Origin: Cryptomeria japonica
Lineage: Eukaryota > Streptophyta > Pinopsida > Cupressales > Cupressaceae
Direction of reading: 5' to 3'
DNA length: 64,000 nucleotides
Assembly (NCBI RefSeq): GCF_030272615.1
Contig: NC_081410.1
Coordinates: forward strand, 573,325,241-573,389,240
Within the stretch, counting starts at the first letter, position 1; each line of letters starts with the position of its first letter. Below the pieces are notes generated by a model, which saw only the letters and a list, made by a program, of their open reading frames with translations, was not told the origin of the DNA and ran no database searches. Shown here one piece after another: positions 34,194 through 45,502 of the stretch. A program made the position numbers and the translations under genes.

Positions 34194-35028
34194 AAAATCA
34201 GCTAAAAAATTAATGGAAAAAAATTGGCCTACAAATTTATTAAACATTCAAAATTTAAATTGGAAACGTACAAAAATTTAAGAGGTCATATCAACAAGTC
34301 AAAAGTACAAGTTCAAATAGACATGGAACCATCTCATTATGTAGTTGCTTTTGACTCATCGACTCAAGAAGAAGACACAACAACCTTAGAAGAGGAGGAA
34401 GAAAATCCAACCCTTAAAGAGGAGGAAGAAGACACATCTTTCTTCCAAGTTTTACTCTTGTTCCATTGTGTATTATTTTTTATACATATGATGCAGTTTT
34501 TAGTCTGTTGTTCTTGTACATGTTTATACCGTGTATGACAATGCAATTTGCAAATTTTATATGAATTTTTTCGTCAATGTTTAATTGCTATGTAGTTTTA
34601 TATGTGTATGTGTATAAACTGTGTATGCATATGGAAATAGGAAATGTTCTTTACATTGTTTCCTCGGTATTAGTTTCCTTTCCAATTTTCTAATCTATTT
34701 ATGCATATGTAGTTTGTTGTGCATGCATGTGCCTAAACTTTAAAATTATTTTTCATTTTCATCCTAGATTTTGAGATTTAATAAACTATTACTACTTTGA
34801 TCAGAACTTGCTTTATTTTTTCTTCATTGCAATCATAGGTTTGCAACACATATCTACACTTAGGTATTGAGCCTTCCCCTCATTCTTAATTTGAGTGAGA
34901 GGTTAATACTTCTTACTTTATTTCATCCTTTTTCTTTACTTTTTTATGCATTACAATGATATGGTAATAGCCATGCTCTGTCTACATATGCATACATATA
35001 TAGACATATCCATATAAGTCTACAACCT
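34194..35028. other. Unassigned DNA with a short acidic open frame
   Basis: 34224-34538 is open and ends in Glu-rich runs ('EEEEENPTLKEEEED'), which come from a gaggaggaagaa repeat. No family is recognised. The remainder is AT-rich with no feature. Confidence 0.4.
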
Positions 35029-35285
35029 TAATCTTGTTAAATGTATTATTTTTATCTCACTCTTAGTCATACTTTAACAATCATTATTTGTTCTTAATTG
35101 GACCTAGATATAACTGACCTTAGTTTGCTAAACCCTTGTGGTAAATTTTCACTGGTCCAATTTATGCCTCATGTTTGTGCCCCTACTTTAGCGCGTCCCC
35201 CTCTCATCTCCTATTTTGGTTCATTCAGTGTCTTAACTCCAATTTTGATGCCATATATACCTACCAAATGATTCTCTGGGGTGGA
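35029..35285 (+). repeat. Dispersed repeat R2, copy a
   Basis: From 'cttaatcttgttaaatgtat' to 'ccaaatgattctctgg'. It matches 36521-36775. It lies directly upstream of R1 copy b, so R2 and R1 may be parts of one larger repeat. Confidence 0.75.
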
Positions 35286-35308
35286 TTTTAGCTGGCCTGA
35301 CTTCTCTT

Positions 35309-35923
35309 TTCCTTAAGACCGCTTGAAGTAGAAGGAAACCAACAACTAAAATTGTTCAATTCAAGCAAATTACAAGAAACCAAAAAATTATTATTAGAGA
35401 CTGTAGGGATAGGTCTAATTAGTTAAGGTTTAGTGATCATAATTTAAGTCTCTTTCAATTGGAAAGAAAACAATATTCATTATAAGCTGTGACTTTTAAT
35501 GGATGTATATTTTTTAACATATTCATTTTAAAATATAGTAATTGATGCATTTGTTTTAGATTTTTAACAGATACATTTAAATTATAGTTTTTTTGTGGAT
35601 TTTGCAACCAAACTATGGGCCAGATTGTGTAGGGGAGGGAGACCGATACTGTGCGATGTTCAATAGGTGCAATAGTATTGGGATGCTTATTGCCTCATAT
35701 ATATATAGTTAAATAACTGGGAGTGAAATAGTTTAACATCTATCTGATTATTGACACAATCAATGATGCTCTTTAAGGGGTCCTTTGATTAAAATATAAA
35801 TATCCATGTTAATAAAATCACATGCAAATTTTGGCATTGGCATATGACTATCCACCCAAAAAAGACACATATATACCAAAATAGCAAATCCAATTGAATT
35901 CTATCCAAACCCATATGTCCCAT
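35309..35923 (+). repeat. Dispersed repeat R1, copy b
   Basis: Partner of 31813-32414. It differs mainly by an extra 'ttgcctcatatatatatag' stretch near 35690. Confidence 0.8.
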
Positions 35924-36128
35924 TAGGCATACATCATAGATCTCATAATAAACACATTTCCCCACTAAAACAAAACAAAATCAACACAAATTGCCACCCT
36001 CTATCCCATCTATCCAAATGACCTACATAGCTAATGGCCACTTCAATGCACACCTACTAGTCAAAGTGCCATTTCGCTTCCATCTGCTACAAATAAGCTA
36101 AAAGGCTACCATTTTTCACTTAAAAAAA

Positions 36129-36520
36129 TGGTAGACACCTAAAATTGTGTTGCTTAATTAAATAAATATTTTTATTTATTTAATTATTTTATCCCAAGTC
36201 TTTTATTAATTAAATAAATTATTATTTATTTATTTAATCCATTTAAAGTCTTCTAAGCCTTTTCCTCGTTTAAATAAATATTTTTTATTGATTTAAATTA
36301 TCTTTTCTCTAAATTAATAAAATATTTTTATTTCTTTAATTGGTCCCACTTCCTCTATTAAATAAATAAATATTTATTTAATTAATTAATTCATTATCTT
36401 TTTCTTTTATGACACATGTCATTCATCTCTTAATTTTTCTCTACCTATCCCTTTCATTATTTTATTATTTCTTCTGCCTACCCTTCAATCCTAGTTGACC
36501 ATTTGTTTCTTTCACCTCTT
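36129..36520 (+). repeat. E8-family LTR fragment, copy b
   Basis: It opens TGGTAGACACCTAAAATTG, like the E8 LTR start (TGTAGACACC), and follows it for about 390 bases. It then switches to repeat R2 at the shared word 'cttaatctt'. Confidence 0.78.
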
Positions 36521-36775
36521 AATCTTGTTAAATGTATTAGTTTTATCTTACTCTTAGTCATACTTTAACAATCATTATTTGTTCTTAATTTGACCTAGAT
36601 ATGAATGACCTTAGTTTTCTAAACCCTTGTAGTGGTAAATTTTCACCGGTCCAATTTACACTTCATGTTTGTGCCCCTACTTTAGCTTGTCTCCCTCTCA
36701 TCTCCTATTGGGGTTCATTCAATATCTTAACTCCGATTTTGATGCACCTACCAAATGATTCACTAGGGTAGTGTC
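36521..36775 (+). repeat. Dispersed repeat R2, copy b
   Basis: Partner of 35029-35285. It is joined on its left to an E8-family LTR rather than to unique DNA. Confidence 0.75.
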
Positions 36776-37147
36776 CTCCTTTGTGGGACTAAATCATGGT
36801 CCCTGATTGAGGAGGGTCTTAGGACTAGAGTGCCTAGCACCCTGGTCCCAGTCAATGGGGTCCAATTTTCAAATAGAGGATGGGGCTTATCTCTTTGGTG
36901 GGAAATAAAATTGCGGGCTCTATATGATCATTGGAGGTCGGCCTAATTGGTAAGTTGACCTAAGATCTCATATATCAAGACATTAATAAATTCATTTTAA
37001 TCTAAGACTCCATCCATCATAAACATTTGACTTAAGGAATTCCTGAAGTGATCATTAAATTTTTTTAGAGATCATCAAGGCTCCATATTCTTCATTCAAT
37101 TATTGTGGAGCAAAATTACATCATTTATATGAAAGCATGTGTGTGTG
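36776..37147 (+). repeat. Probable LTR fragment distantly like E5
   Basis: It contains 'ggagcaaaattacatcatt' and 'gcatgtgtgtgtg', which resemble the E5 LTR near 32931-32970. The rest is too diverged to assign. It ends where the E6 LTR similarity begins. Confidence 0.4.
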
Positions 37148-37901
37148 ATTATCAAGGGTGGAGATTTATTCATATTTTAATAAGTTGTTATAAAGTACCC
37201 TAAGGGGTCAATTTGAGATCCCGGTGTGATGAATATTTTTGTTTAGTATTGTTGCATCTTAGCTTGGAAAATGAAACCCTTAAGTATCCTTAATTTCGGT
37301 GAGACACATGGACTCTCCCTAGTCAAAAGAGAGTGTTTCGATGGAAGAACTTCGATTAGTGAAACCCTAGCACATTATTATTTTTGGGCTATAGGCATTC
37401 ATTAGGTTTGTAGACCAATTTGGAGGAGAATCTTAGTGCTAAAGACATAGATCTAGAATCATCTATAGTTTCAAACCATCAATTTCTAAGCACTTTGTGG
37501 ACAACTACTGAGGACCACATAAAACAAACCTACCATTGACCATTTAGGGAGCTTAGAGCCACTTTGAGGATCATATAGGGTATGGAAATAATTTTGAATT
37601 AGTTTGACATATTTTTGGTATTGAATTTTGCATATTTAAATCTTTTTTTTTTCCTTTGAATTTTAAAGAAAGGCAATGTATTTCAGTTTTGAAAATTCTC
37701 AGTATTAATGAGGGTTTTTGTTGTATTTTCTTAACCTAAAAAATAATTTTCTATCTATATTTTTTTTATTTGCACAAATCAAATCTAAAATTTGATTATA
37801 ATTCTAGGTTTGAAATGAATATATTTATAACCAAATAAATCTCTAGATTTTGTGCCCTAGTTCATTGAAATTTGTCTTTAATTTTAGTACCCCTTTTTGC
37901 A
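37148..37901 (+). repeat. E6 5' LTR, truncated at its left end
   Basis: It matches 42955-43690 and 59220-59955 from 'tatcaagggtggagatt' onward; the first 370 bases or so are absent. It ends 'agtacccctttttgca', followed by a weak primer-binding-site-like tggtataaaag (37912-37922). Confidence 0.78.
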
Positions 37902-38007
37902 GATATTAAAATGGTATAAAAGTTGAAGGACTTGGAATCCTATTTGGGTTGATTTCATGCATGGAAAAGGTGGTCATAATTGGAAAAATAAAAAGGAGTA
38001 ATGGAAG

Positions 38008-39460
38008 GTTTAGATCAGCCACCGTCATCAATTGAAGAAGAAGCAATACAAATGTTTTTAGATGTGATAAGATTGTTAAATGATAACAACCTTTATTTGA
38101 GTTAGTTGGATTATAATACAACATATGGAAGGAATTTTCTGCATACAAAAAGGAAAGAAAGTAACAAAGTTGTAGAAAACAAGGAACATTCTACCAACAA
38201 GTCCACAAGTTCTTCACAATCTAGACCAATATGCCCAATTTTATACAAGAAAATGAGCCTATACAAGAGGAACTTGTAGAGGAAAATGGGGATGCAAATA
38301 TTTTGACTAAGTATCAAGATTTGGGGGAATATGTTCAATCAGCTATCTATTTTAAAGATTGCTTGGAGGTCACCAAACACACAAAGCCAAAGAAAAAATA
38401 ATGGAATCAAGGGAAGAAAAATTATGGGCTACAAAAAAGATTGGGACAACTATCCTTACCTAGTTTTGATAGATCATCCAAGTGTATGGATACAACTTGG
38501 ATTAAAAAATTGGACACCTACGTAGCTTTGAACCAGATGAAGGAGATTGATGCCATCAAATTTGTTACACTTCACCTTGAAGAGATTGCACATGAGTGAT
38601 GGTATCACAGTTTAATGACACAAGGAAATGGTACAATAGTTTCTTCTGACTAGTTTTTCACTACATTGATAGAAAGGTTTGACCTTAAGGATTTAGAGGC
38701 ACATTCTAGTGAGTTGGCTTATTTGAGACAAGTTGGAACACATGATACATATATTTCAGAGCTCCAGTGATTATCAATTATGGTTATTAATGTGTTTGAG
38801 AAGAGATTGGTTTCTTGCTTTATGAAAGGTTTGTTAGGAACTCTCAGAGGTTGGGTCAAAGATTTTGATCTGCGTTCCTTGAAAGATTCTATTAAGCAAG
38901 CAAGGAATATGGAGTTACCTACACAACAAGCTATGTTTCATAGCAAGTTTCCATAGAAGCCCCTACCATAGAATTGGCCACGAAAGAAGGATAAGAAACA
39001 AGAGAAGACTAGACTAGCAAGAGAGATGTATAAACTAGTTGGTGAGACATCTTGTGATTTGAGAGATGAGTTGAGAAAAAACAAAAATTTCTTTGATTTT
39101 TGTGAGCCTTGGACACCTAGACTTAAGTGTAAGAGTAGGGGAAAAGCCCACTAGATTAAGGTATTTGAGGAGCCTAGTGATGATAAGTTGGAAGAGACAC
39201 AAGATCTTGATGATCAAAAAGAGAAAATAGATGGGGAGTTAGGTGAAGATGAGTAGTAGGATGATTTGACACAAATGGAGGGAGTGATTGCAACTCTCTC
39301 TACCACTCCACATTATAGCACTTTCAAAGTTAAGAGTGTTGTGCAAGGATAATGGTTTATTTTATTAATTTATAGTGGGGCTACCCATAACTTCATTGAT
39401 GCATCACATGTGAAGAAGAGGGGTCCAAAAGTGGAGGAACATGATATTTCTATGTGAGGT
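38008..39460 (+). pseudogene. E6a gag and protease, decayed
   Basis: A plausible start is the ATG at 38008 ('MEGLDQPPSSIEEEA'). The capsid-type region is at about 38490-38940 ('TTWIKKLDTYVALNQMKE', 'FTTLIERFDLKDLEAHSSEL', 'VSCFMKGLLGTLRGWV'). Near 39370 'YSGATHNFID' is the protease active site, with its aspartate changed to Tyr. No zinc knuckle was found between gag and protease. Many stops are present. Confidence 0.7.
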
Positions 39461-39839
39461 TAGTGAATGGAACATTAAATTGTTTTTTTTCATAGTTGAC
39501 CATGGCATTCCAGGCAATAACAACCTTACTAAGGACTTTTCATAATTTTGTGTTGTGTGTTCAATGTTTCCATACTATAAGTCCATATCTAATGGACTTA
39601 CAGATTATGCAATTGAGTTTTATAGCTAAAATGGTAAAATGTGGTATTGAGAGGCTTATCTTTAGATGCACCTAGAGTTGTTTTAGCTAAGATGATGGGG
39701 ATAATATTTTTGCATTCAGAGGCTGAGTGGTTAGTGTAGTGTTTTATGGCAAATAAATCCATAGATATAGGACAACAAGGATATCATATTGACATACAAG
39801 GTTTGTTGGACAAGAATAGTTAGATTTTTTCATATTTAC

Positions 39840-40740
39840 CATACAATTTTCCTTTAGATCGTGGTTTTGAGAATGTCATTGAGCTTATGGATAGCAAGAT
39901 AGCTATCACAAATCATTACCATCATCCCAATAAATTTAAAGATGAGATAGGGAAGAATATTCAGGAGTTGTCAGATGCAGGACATATATGGCCTAGTTCT
40001 AGTCCTTTCGCTTCTTTTGTTGTCTTAGTAAAGAAGGACGATGGTACTATGAGTATGTGCATACATGTTATCATGCACTTAATAAGAAGATAATAAAGAA
40101 GAAGTATCCTATTCCATGTATTCATGACTTGTTGGATGAGCTAAATGGAGTGGTCTACTTTTCCAAAATAGACCTTTGATCAAGATACCACCAAATTCAA
40201 TTTTTATAGTAGGATGTGCATAAAACAATATTCAGATGCCACTATAAATTTTTTGAATATTTTAAAATGCCTTTGTATTATCAAAAGCTCTAGTTATATT
40301 TCAATCTTGTATGAAACATGTGTTCAACAAGCAATTGTAGATATTTGTGTTGGTTTTCTTCAATGACATACTACTATATAGCAAGATGTGGGAGGAGTAG
40401 ATCATCACCACCTTGTGAGGTATTGAGTGTTTTGGTAGCTAATTCCCTTTTTGCAAAAGCTTCTAAGTGTGATTTTAGTATGACCAAACTATTGTATCTT
40501 GGACATGTCATTGGGAATGGTGGAGTGAAGGCACATAGACAGAAGATTCAGGCTATACTTGATTGGCCACCACCAATGAATGTCACAATTGAGGGGCTTT
40601 ATTGGTTTATGCACATACTATAGGTGGTTTATGAACATATTTTCTTCCTTAATAAATCCTTTGATATACTTGACCAAGAAGGATGCTTCTTTTCGATGGA
40701 TGAGTCTCAAGGGATCATGGATCATCATAAAAAGGTAATG
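39840..40740 (+). pseudogene. E6a reverse transcriptase, decayed
   Basis: The start is clear at 39887-40090 ('[20 protein letters not shown]', '[18 protein letters not shown]'). Later blocks appear in changing frames: 'VYFSKIDL'-like near 40150, the palm motif near 40350 and 'LLYLGHVIGNGGVKAHRQK' at 40480-40540. The YxDD equivalent near 40360 is unreadable because of indels. Confidence 0.72.
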
Positions 40741-40747
40741 AGTACTC

Positions 40748-41146
40748 TTGTCCTATTTTTTTGTTTTACCAGATTTATCTAAACATTTTGTGCTTGAGTG
40801 TGATGAATCCAATATTGGTATTGGGGGCATGATTATGCAATACAATCATCTCATTTCTTATGAGAGCCAAAAATTGAATGAAGTGGAAAGGAGGTTCTCT
40901 ACACAAAATAAGGAGATGTTGGAAACCATGCTTGCACTTGAAAAGTTTTGTGAATATCTTGTGGGATGCAAGTTTGTAGTGAGGAATGATCATAATAGTC
41001 TCAAGTATTTCATGGAGAAAAATGGATTGAATGAAAGAAAACAACATTGGGTAAGCAAGATACAAGGGTATGATTTTGATATTGAATTTGTCAAGGGGAA
41101 AAATAATGTTGTTGTTGATGCATTATCTAAAAATCTTACATTTTGA
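40748..41146 (+). pseudogene. E6a RNase H, open for 132 codons
   Basis: 'HFVLECDESNIGIGGMIMQY', 'ISYESQKLNEVERRFST', 'FCEYLVGCKFVVRNDHNSLK' and 'FVKGKNNVVVDALSK' are the RNase H core blocks of a chromovirus. Its long intact frame contrasts with the decayed RT next to it. It lacks an element-proper start and would only be made as part of pol. Confidence 0.82.
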
Positions 41147-41299
41147 ACATTCACTTTCAGAAATTCTTGCTACTTGGAAGAATTGCATATTAGCATAATA
41201 TGCAAAAACTCACCATGGCTGTGATATTTTAGATGGTGAAATTGATGATGAGAGGTATAGGGTTCTTAATGATATCATCTATTAGAAAGATAAAATCAA

Positions 41300-42580
41300 C
41301 GTAGTGCCCAAAAGTGAGTTTAAACAAAAAATTCTTGTTATTGTTCATAATAATTAGCTTATTGGTCACCCTGGTTATTTGAAGACATACAAGTACATTC
41401 ATGAAGATTTTAATGGAATGGTATTAATAATAATTGTTCTTAATCATGTGGGATAATGTCTAGAGTGCTAAAGAAACAACGCTAAAGTTTCTTTTCTAGC
41501 ATGGCTTCTAAAACCACTCCCTATTCCTAATCAGAAGTGTGAGCAAATATCAATGGATTTTATTATGCGGTTGTCTAAGACAAAAGGTAAGGGATTTATT
41601 CTTGTTGTGGTGGACAAACTTAAAAATAATGCTCACTATATTCCTTTGACTTTTGACTTTAAAGCACCATAAGTTTTTGGTCTATTTTTTGAGCAAGTTT
41701 TCAAATTTCATGGAGTTGCAAAAGAGTATTTTAAGTGATAAACACTGCATATTCATCAACACTTTTTGGAAAGAATAGATAAAGTTTGTTAGAATGGAAC
41801 TTGATCATAGCAATAGATATCATCCTAGAATAGATGGTCAAACTGAAACTATGAAAAAGTGTCTTCAAGACTACTTGAGGAACTATGTTTCACATCAGCA
41901 AAAAGCACGAGAAAAATGGTTACATTTTGTAGAATTTAGTTTGCATTGGCATGAATCCTTTCAAAGCTTCATATGGTTATGAAGCTTCTACATTTATGGA
42001 TTTGGTCTTTTCTAATTCTAAAGCTCCAAAATCTCTTTAGTGGGCTAGAGAAAATAAAGATATCCTCAAAGAATTCAAGGAGTATATTCAAATTGTAGAG
42101 GAAAAAAAGAAGGAATATATTTATTTCCATTGACTCAAGAGGCCTTTTGAGGTGGGAGATTTGGTATTTGTTTATCTTCAACCTTATAGGAAGATAAGTA
42201 GAGTGGAAAATCTTAAACCTGGGTTTTATGGGTATTTCAAGGTGACAAAGAGAATTGATGAGGTGGCATATGAGTTGGATCTTCCATCTAACAACAAGAT
42301 TCATAATGTATTCCATGTGTTATGCCTCAAAAATTCACTTGGATATCATGTCATACCTTCAATGGAATTGCATCCCATGGATGAAGAGGGTAAATTGATA
42401 TTTATTCTAGAAACAAATTTACAAGTAAGATAGAAAATATTAAGGAATAAAGTAATTTCTCAATACCTTATCAAATGGAAGAAATTTCCCTTAGAGGATG
42501 CAACATGGGAGGGAGAGAAGATTCTTAAGTATCATAGTCTTGAAATTCTTGAGGACAAGAATTATTTGGGTGCTAATTAT
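41300..42580 (+). pseudogene. E6a integrase and chromodomain
   Basis: The zinc-binding region is near 41340-41480 and the core near 41550-41830 ('ISMDFIMRLSKTKG', 'HPRIDGQTETMKK', retaining the Glu of GQTE). 42152-42433 encodes the C-terminal barrel ('GDLVFVYLQPYRK', 'NNKIHNVFHVLCLKNSL'). A chromodomain-like tail ('VISQYLIKWKKFPLEDATWE') sits at about 42448-42510. Stops near 42000, 42056 and 42431 interrupt it. Confidence 0.8.
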
Positions 42581-43690
42581 TGTAATGTCCCCAACTAAAA
42601 TCAATATGCTTAACAACACTTTGGTTGCCCTTTCTTTGTATTATCCAAGAGAAAGAGGACATAGAGCATCATTGGGTAAGATATATAGTCCTTGGCTTGT
42701 TTTAATTTCTAATTTAATTTGAGTACACATCTTTTGATGCAACTTAAGTGAACTTAAGTTATTTTAAGTTGGTCACTATTTTTTTAGGCAATTTTAAGTG
42801 ATGCTTGGCCAAGGGACTTAAGTTTTCCCCTCTTTTATGTACTTAAGTGACTTAATTAAAACATACGACAAAAGTCAAGGTGGGCACCCAACTTCAGGAG
42901 TTCTTATTCGTACACATTTTAGGGGTTTTTTTTTGGTCCTTGGATTAAGAGGTGGATTATCAAGGGTGGAGATTGATTCATCTTTTTAGAATTTGTTATT
43001 AAATACCCTAATGGATTATTTTGAGATCATGATGTGATGAAGGATTTTTTTAGTGATGTTGCCTCTTTGCTTGAGGATTGAAACCCTTTAGTATCCCTAA
43101 TTTTGATGAGACATACAAGCTCTCCCTAGATGGAAGGGTGTGTTTCAGTGGAAGAACTCTGGTTTGTGAAACCTTAGCAAATTATTATTTTTGGGCTATA
43201 AGCACTCATTAAGGTTGGAGCCCAAATTAGAGGATAATCTTAGTGTTGAAGACTTAGATCTGGAATAATCTACATCTACAAACCATTAATTTGCATGCAC
43301 TTTGTGGATGCCTACTAAGGAGCACATAAGATATAGAAAGCATTGACTAATTTAGGATCTTAGAGCCACTTTGAGGATTGGCTAGGGTTTGGAAATAATT
43401 CTCAAATATTTTGAGGTATTTTTGGTATTGAAATCTGCATATTTATCTATACTTTTTTCTCAAAAGTTTAAAGAAAGACAAAGTTTTTTAGTTATGAAAA
43501 TTTTGGGTAGTAATGAAGTTTTTTTGTTTATTTTCCTAACCTCATAATTAATCTAATATCTATATTTTTTATCTATGCAAATCAAATCTAAAATATGATC
43601 AAAATTTTGGGTTTGAAATAAACATAGCAAATAAATTTCTAGATTTTGTGTCATTGTTTGCAAAAAAGTTATCTTTTTTTTAGTATCTTT
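42581..43690 (+). repeat. E6 middle LTR, shared between two internal copies
   Basis: It starts TGTAATGTCCCCAAC and ends near 'ttagtatctttg'. It is 1110 bp and matches 58849-59955. It is followed not by a primer-binding site and gag but directly by mid-RT sequence. Confidence 0.85.
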
Positions 43691-44148
43691 GTTTTCCAAA
43701 ATAGACCTTTGATCAAGATACCATCAAAACTGAGTTTGAGAGTAGGATGTGCATAAACAACATTCATATGCCACTATAAACATTTTGAGTATTTAGCAGT
43801 GCCCTTTGTATTATCAAATGCTCAAGTTACATTTCAATCTTGTATGAACCATGTTTTCAACAAGCAATCGTGGAAATTTGTGTTGGTTTTCTTTGATGAC
43901 ATATACTAATATATAACAAGATGTGGGAGGAGTATATCTTCAACACCTTATGAGGTATTGAGTGTTTTGGCAGTTGATTCCCTTTTTGCAAAAGCTTATA
44001 AGTGTGAGTTCAGTAAGACCAAACTATTGTATCTTGGACATGTCATTGGGAATGGTGGAGTGAAGGCACATAGAGAGAAGATTCGGGCTATACTTGATTG
44101 GTCACCACCAAAGAATTTGTCATAATTGAGGGGATTCATTGGTTTATG
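43691..44148 (+). pseudogene. E6b reverse transcriptase fragment, left of E7
   Basis: It matches E6a 40158-40618, from 'ttttccaaaatagacctttg' to 'ttggtttatg'. Primer-binding site, gag, protease and the RT N-terminus are missing. It ends at the E7 LTR. Confidence 0.8.
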
Positions 44149-45365
44149 TGTTAAGATTAATTGGTGACAGAGAGGGGGGGGGTGAATCAATCAAAATAGT
44201 TTATACACAATTCAAACATTCAAGTTGATCGATTTGTAACTATCCTTGAAAATTAACTTAAGCATTGCATAAAACATGAAAGTAGAGAACATCAAAGAAA
44301 AGAGATTTGCATGCACAAATAAGCATCACGTAACACTAGCAATTATATGTGGAAGCCCTCAGTTAGAGGGAGAAAAACACGGTGGGAATAACCCACAATC
44401 TCTTTTACTATTGTGAAAAAGAGTTCCCTGTTAAGAGCTTACAACCAGTTCTTTCTGAGAACATCACCTTGTTAGGATTGATTGGTATCCGGTTAAAATA
44501 CCTTAGAACCTGTTAAAGTTCACCTTGCTAGAGGATTTTACAACTTCATATCTGAAGTGACTCAGTTAAGAGATTTTACATTAGGAACCGGTTAAGGTCC
44601 ACCCTGTTAAGGGATTTATAATGATGCAATTATTAGAAGGCAACAAAGATCAATGATTTGTCTAATGACACTACCTCTGTCTCATAGATCCACTTTGCAT
44701 GCTTTTTTCAACTAATTGGTGTCGGCTTCACCGATTCATACATGTATCTTCTATACTCTATTCTAATCCCCTTGTTTACTTTCACACAGATCTTTTTCGC
44801 ATTGACAACAACATAATTAGAATGAATTATGTGGATATATTATCCTTTAGTTCCGATGCCAAATTTCCCTCCAAAAATAAGATTCAAAATTCTCTTACTG
44901 CGCTTTAAATTGTTCTCCAAAAATAATTCAAGGAATATTGGTCAAGACAATCGTTCATGCCGATAAGTTCGCCGATTGAAAAAAGAAGACTGTCGGTTCA
45001 ACTGGATGTTATCTGGGTGTGTCGATTGAGACTCTTGTATTGCCAATTGTCACCTATGTACCAGTCTAATTCCGCTTAATCGGTTTCCTCCTGTATATCG
45101 ATCTACTCATTGCTTAGCCGGTTTCCTCCTGTATGTCGGTCTACTCACTACTTAGCTGGTTACCTCCTGTATATCGGTCTACTTATTGCTTACCTAGTTA
45201 ACCCCTGTATACTGGTCTACCCACTACCAATAAAAATAAGGACTCTTTTTATTCATCGGTTACCCTTTACTACTTTACCAATGGATTGTGGAGACTTAGA
45301 AGATGATGTTGCCAACAATGACAACCATTTCACCGGTCATACAAAAATGCATCATAATGCCAACA
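44149..45365 (-). repeat. E7 3' LTR (sirevirus-like)
   Basis: On + it starts TGTTAAGATTAATTGG, has a G-run with 'ggtgaatcaatc' typical of copia-type LTR ends, and finishes ...CATAATGCCAACA next to a polypurine-tract complement. Length is 1217 bp. It holds a four-copy 38-bp tandem repeat at 45081-45232 and several 'ccggttaag' words at 44440-44625. Confidence 0.78.
45081..45232. repeat. 38-bp tandem repeat, four copies, in E7 LTR
   Basis: Copies begin at about 45081, 45119, 45157 and 45195. The consensus contains 'cggtttcctcctgtatatcgg' split by small changes, then 'tctactcattgctta'. The fourth copy is the most diverged. Confidence 0.8.
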
Positions 45366-45480
45366 AACTCCCCCTTTGGCATTGGTGGCAAACACTGCAA
45401 AGTAGTTATGTATGTGTCAGTTCTGACGCCTATTTCATCTACCTCATGTACATATACAAACTCCCCCTTTTGACATCAAT
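45366..45480 (-). other. E7 polypurine tracts, two copies
   Basis: On the minus strand 'gccaaagggggagtt' abuts the LTR start TGTTGGCATT. A second tract, 'caaaagggggagtt', lies about 95 bases upstream in the element. Repeated tracts of this kind are characteristic of Sireviruses. Confidence 0.72.
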
Positions 45481-45502
45481 GGAAAAGAATATACAAAAGG
45501 AT

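Larger units (their letters stand above)
37148..43690 (+). mobile_element. E6a: Ty3/gypsy chromovirus-type element, first internal copy
   Basis: Truncated 5' LTR, gag, protease, RT, RNase H, integrase with chromodomain, then an LTR (42581-43690) shared with the following partial copy. The LTR start TGTAATGTCCCC resembles the TGTAACG start common in plant chromoviruses. It is distinct in sequence from E1-E4. All genes are broken. Confidence 0.82.

Noticed and set aside
34224-34538. Acidic protein gene
   Set aside because: The Glu runs come from a simple gaggaggaagaa stretch; no start context, no domain, and the region is a spacer between repeat pieces.
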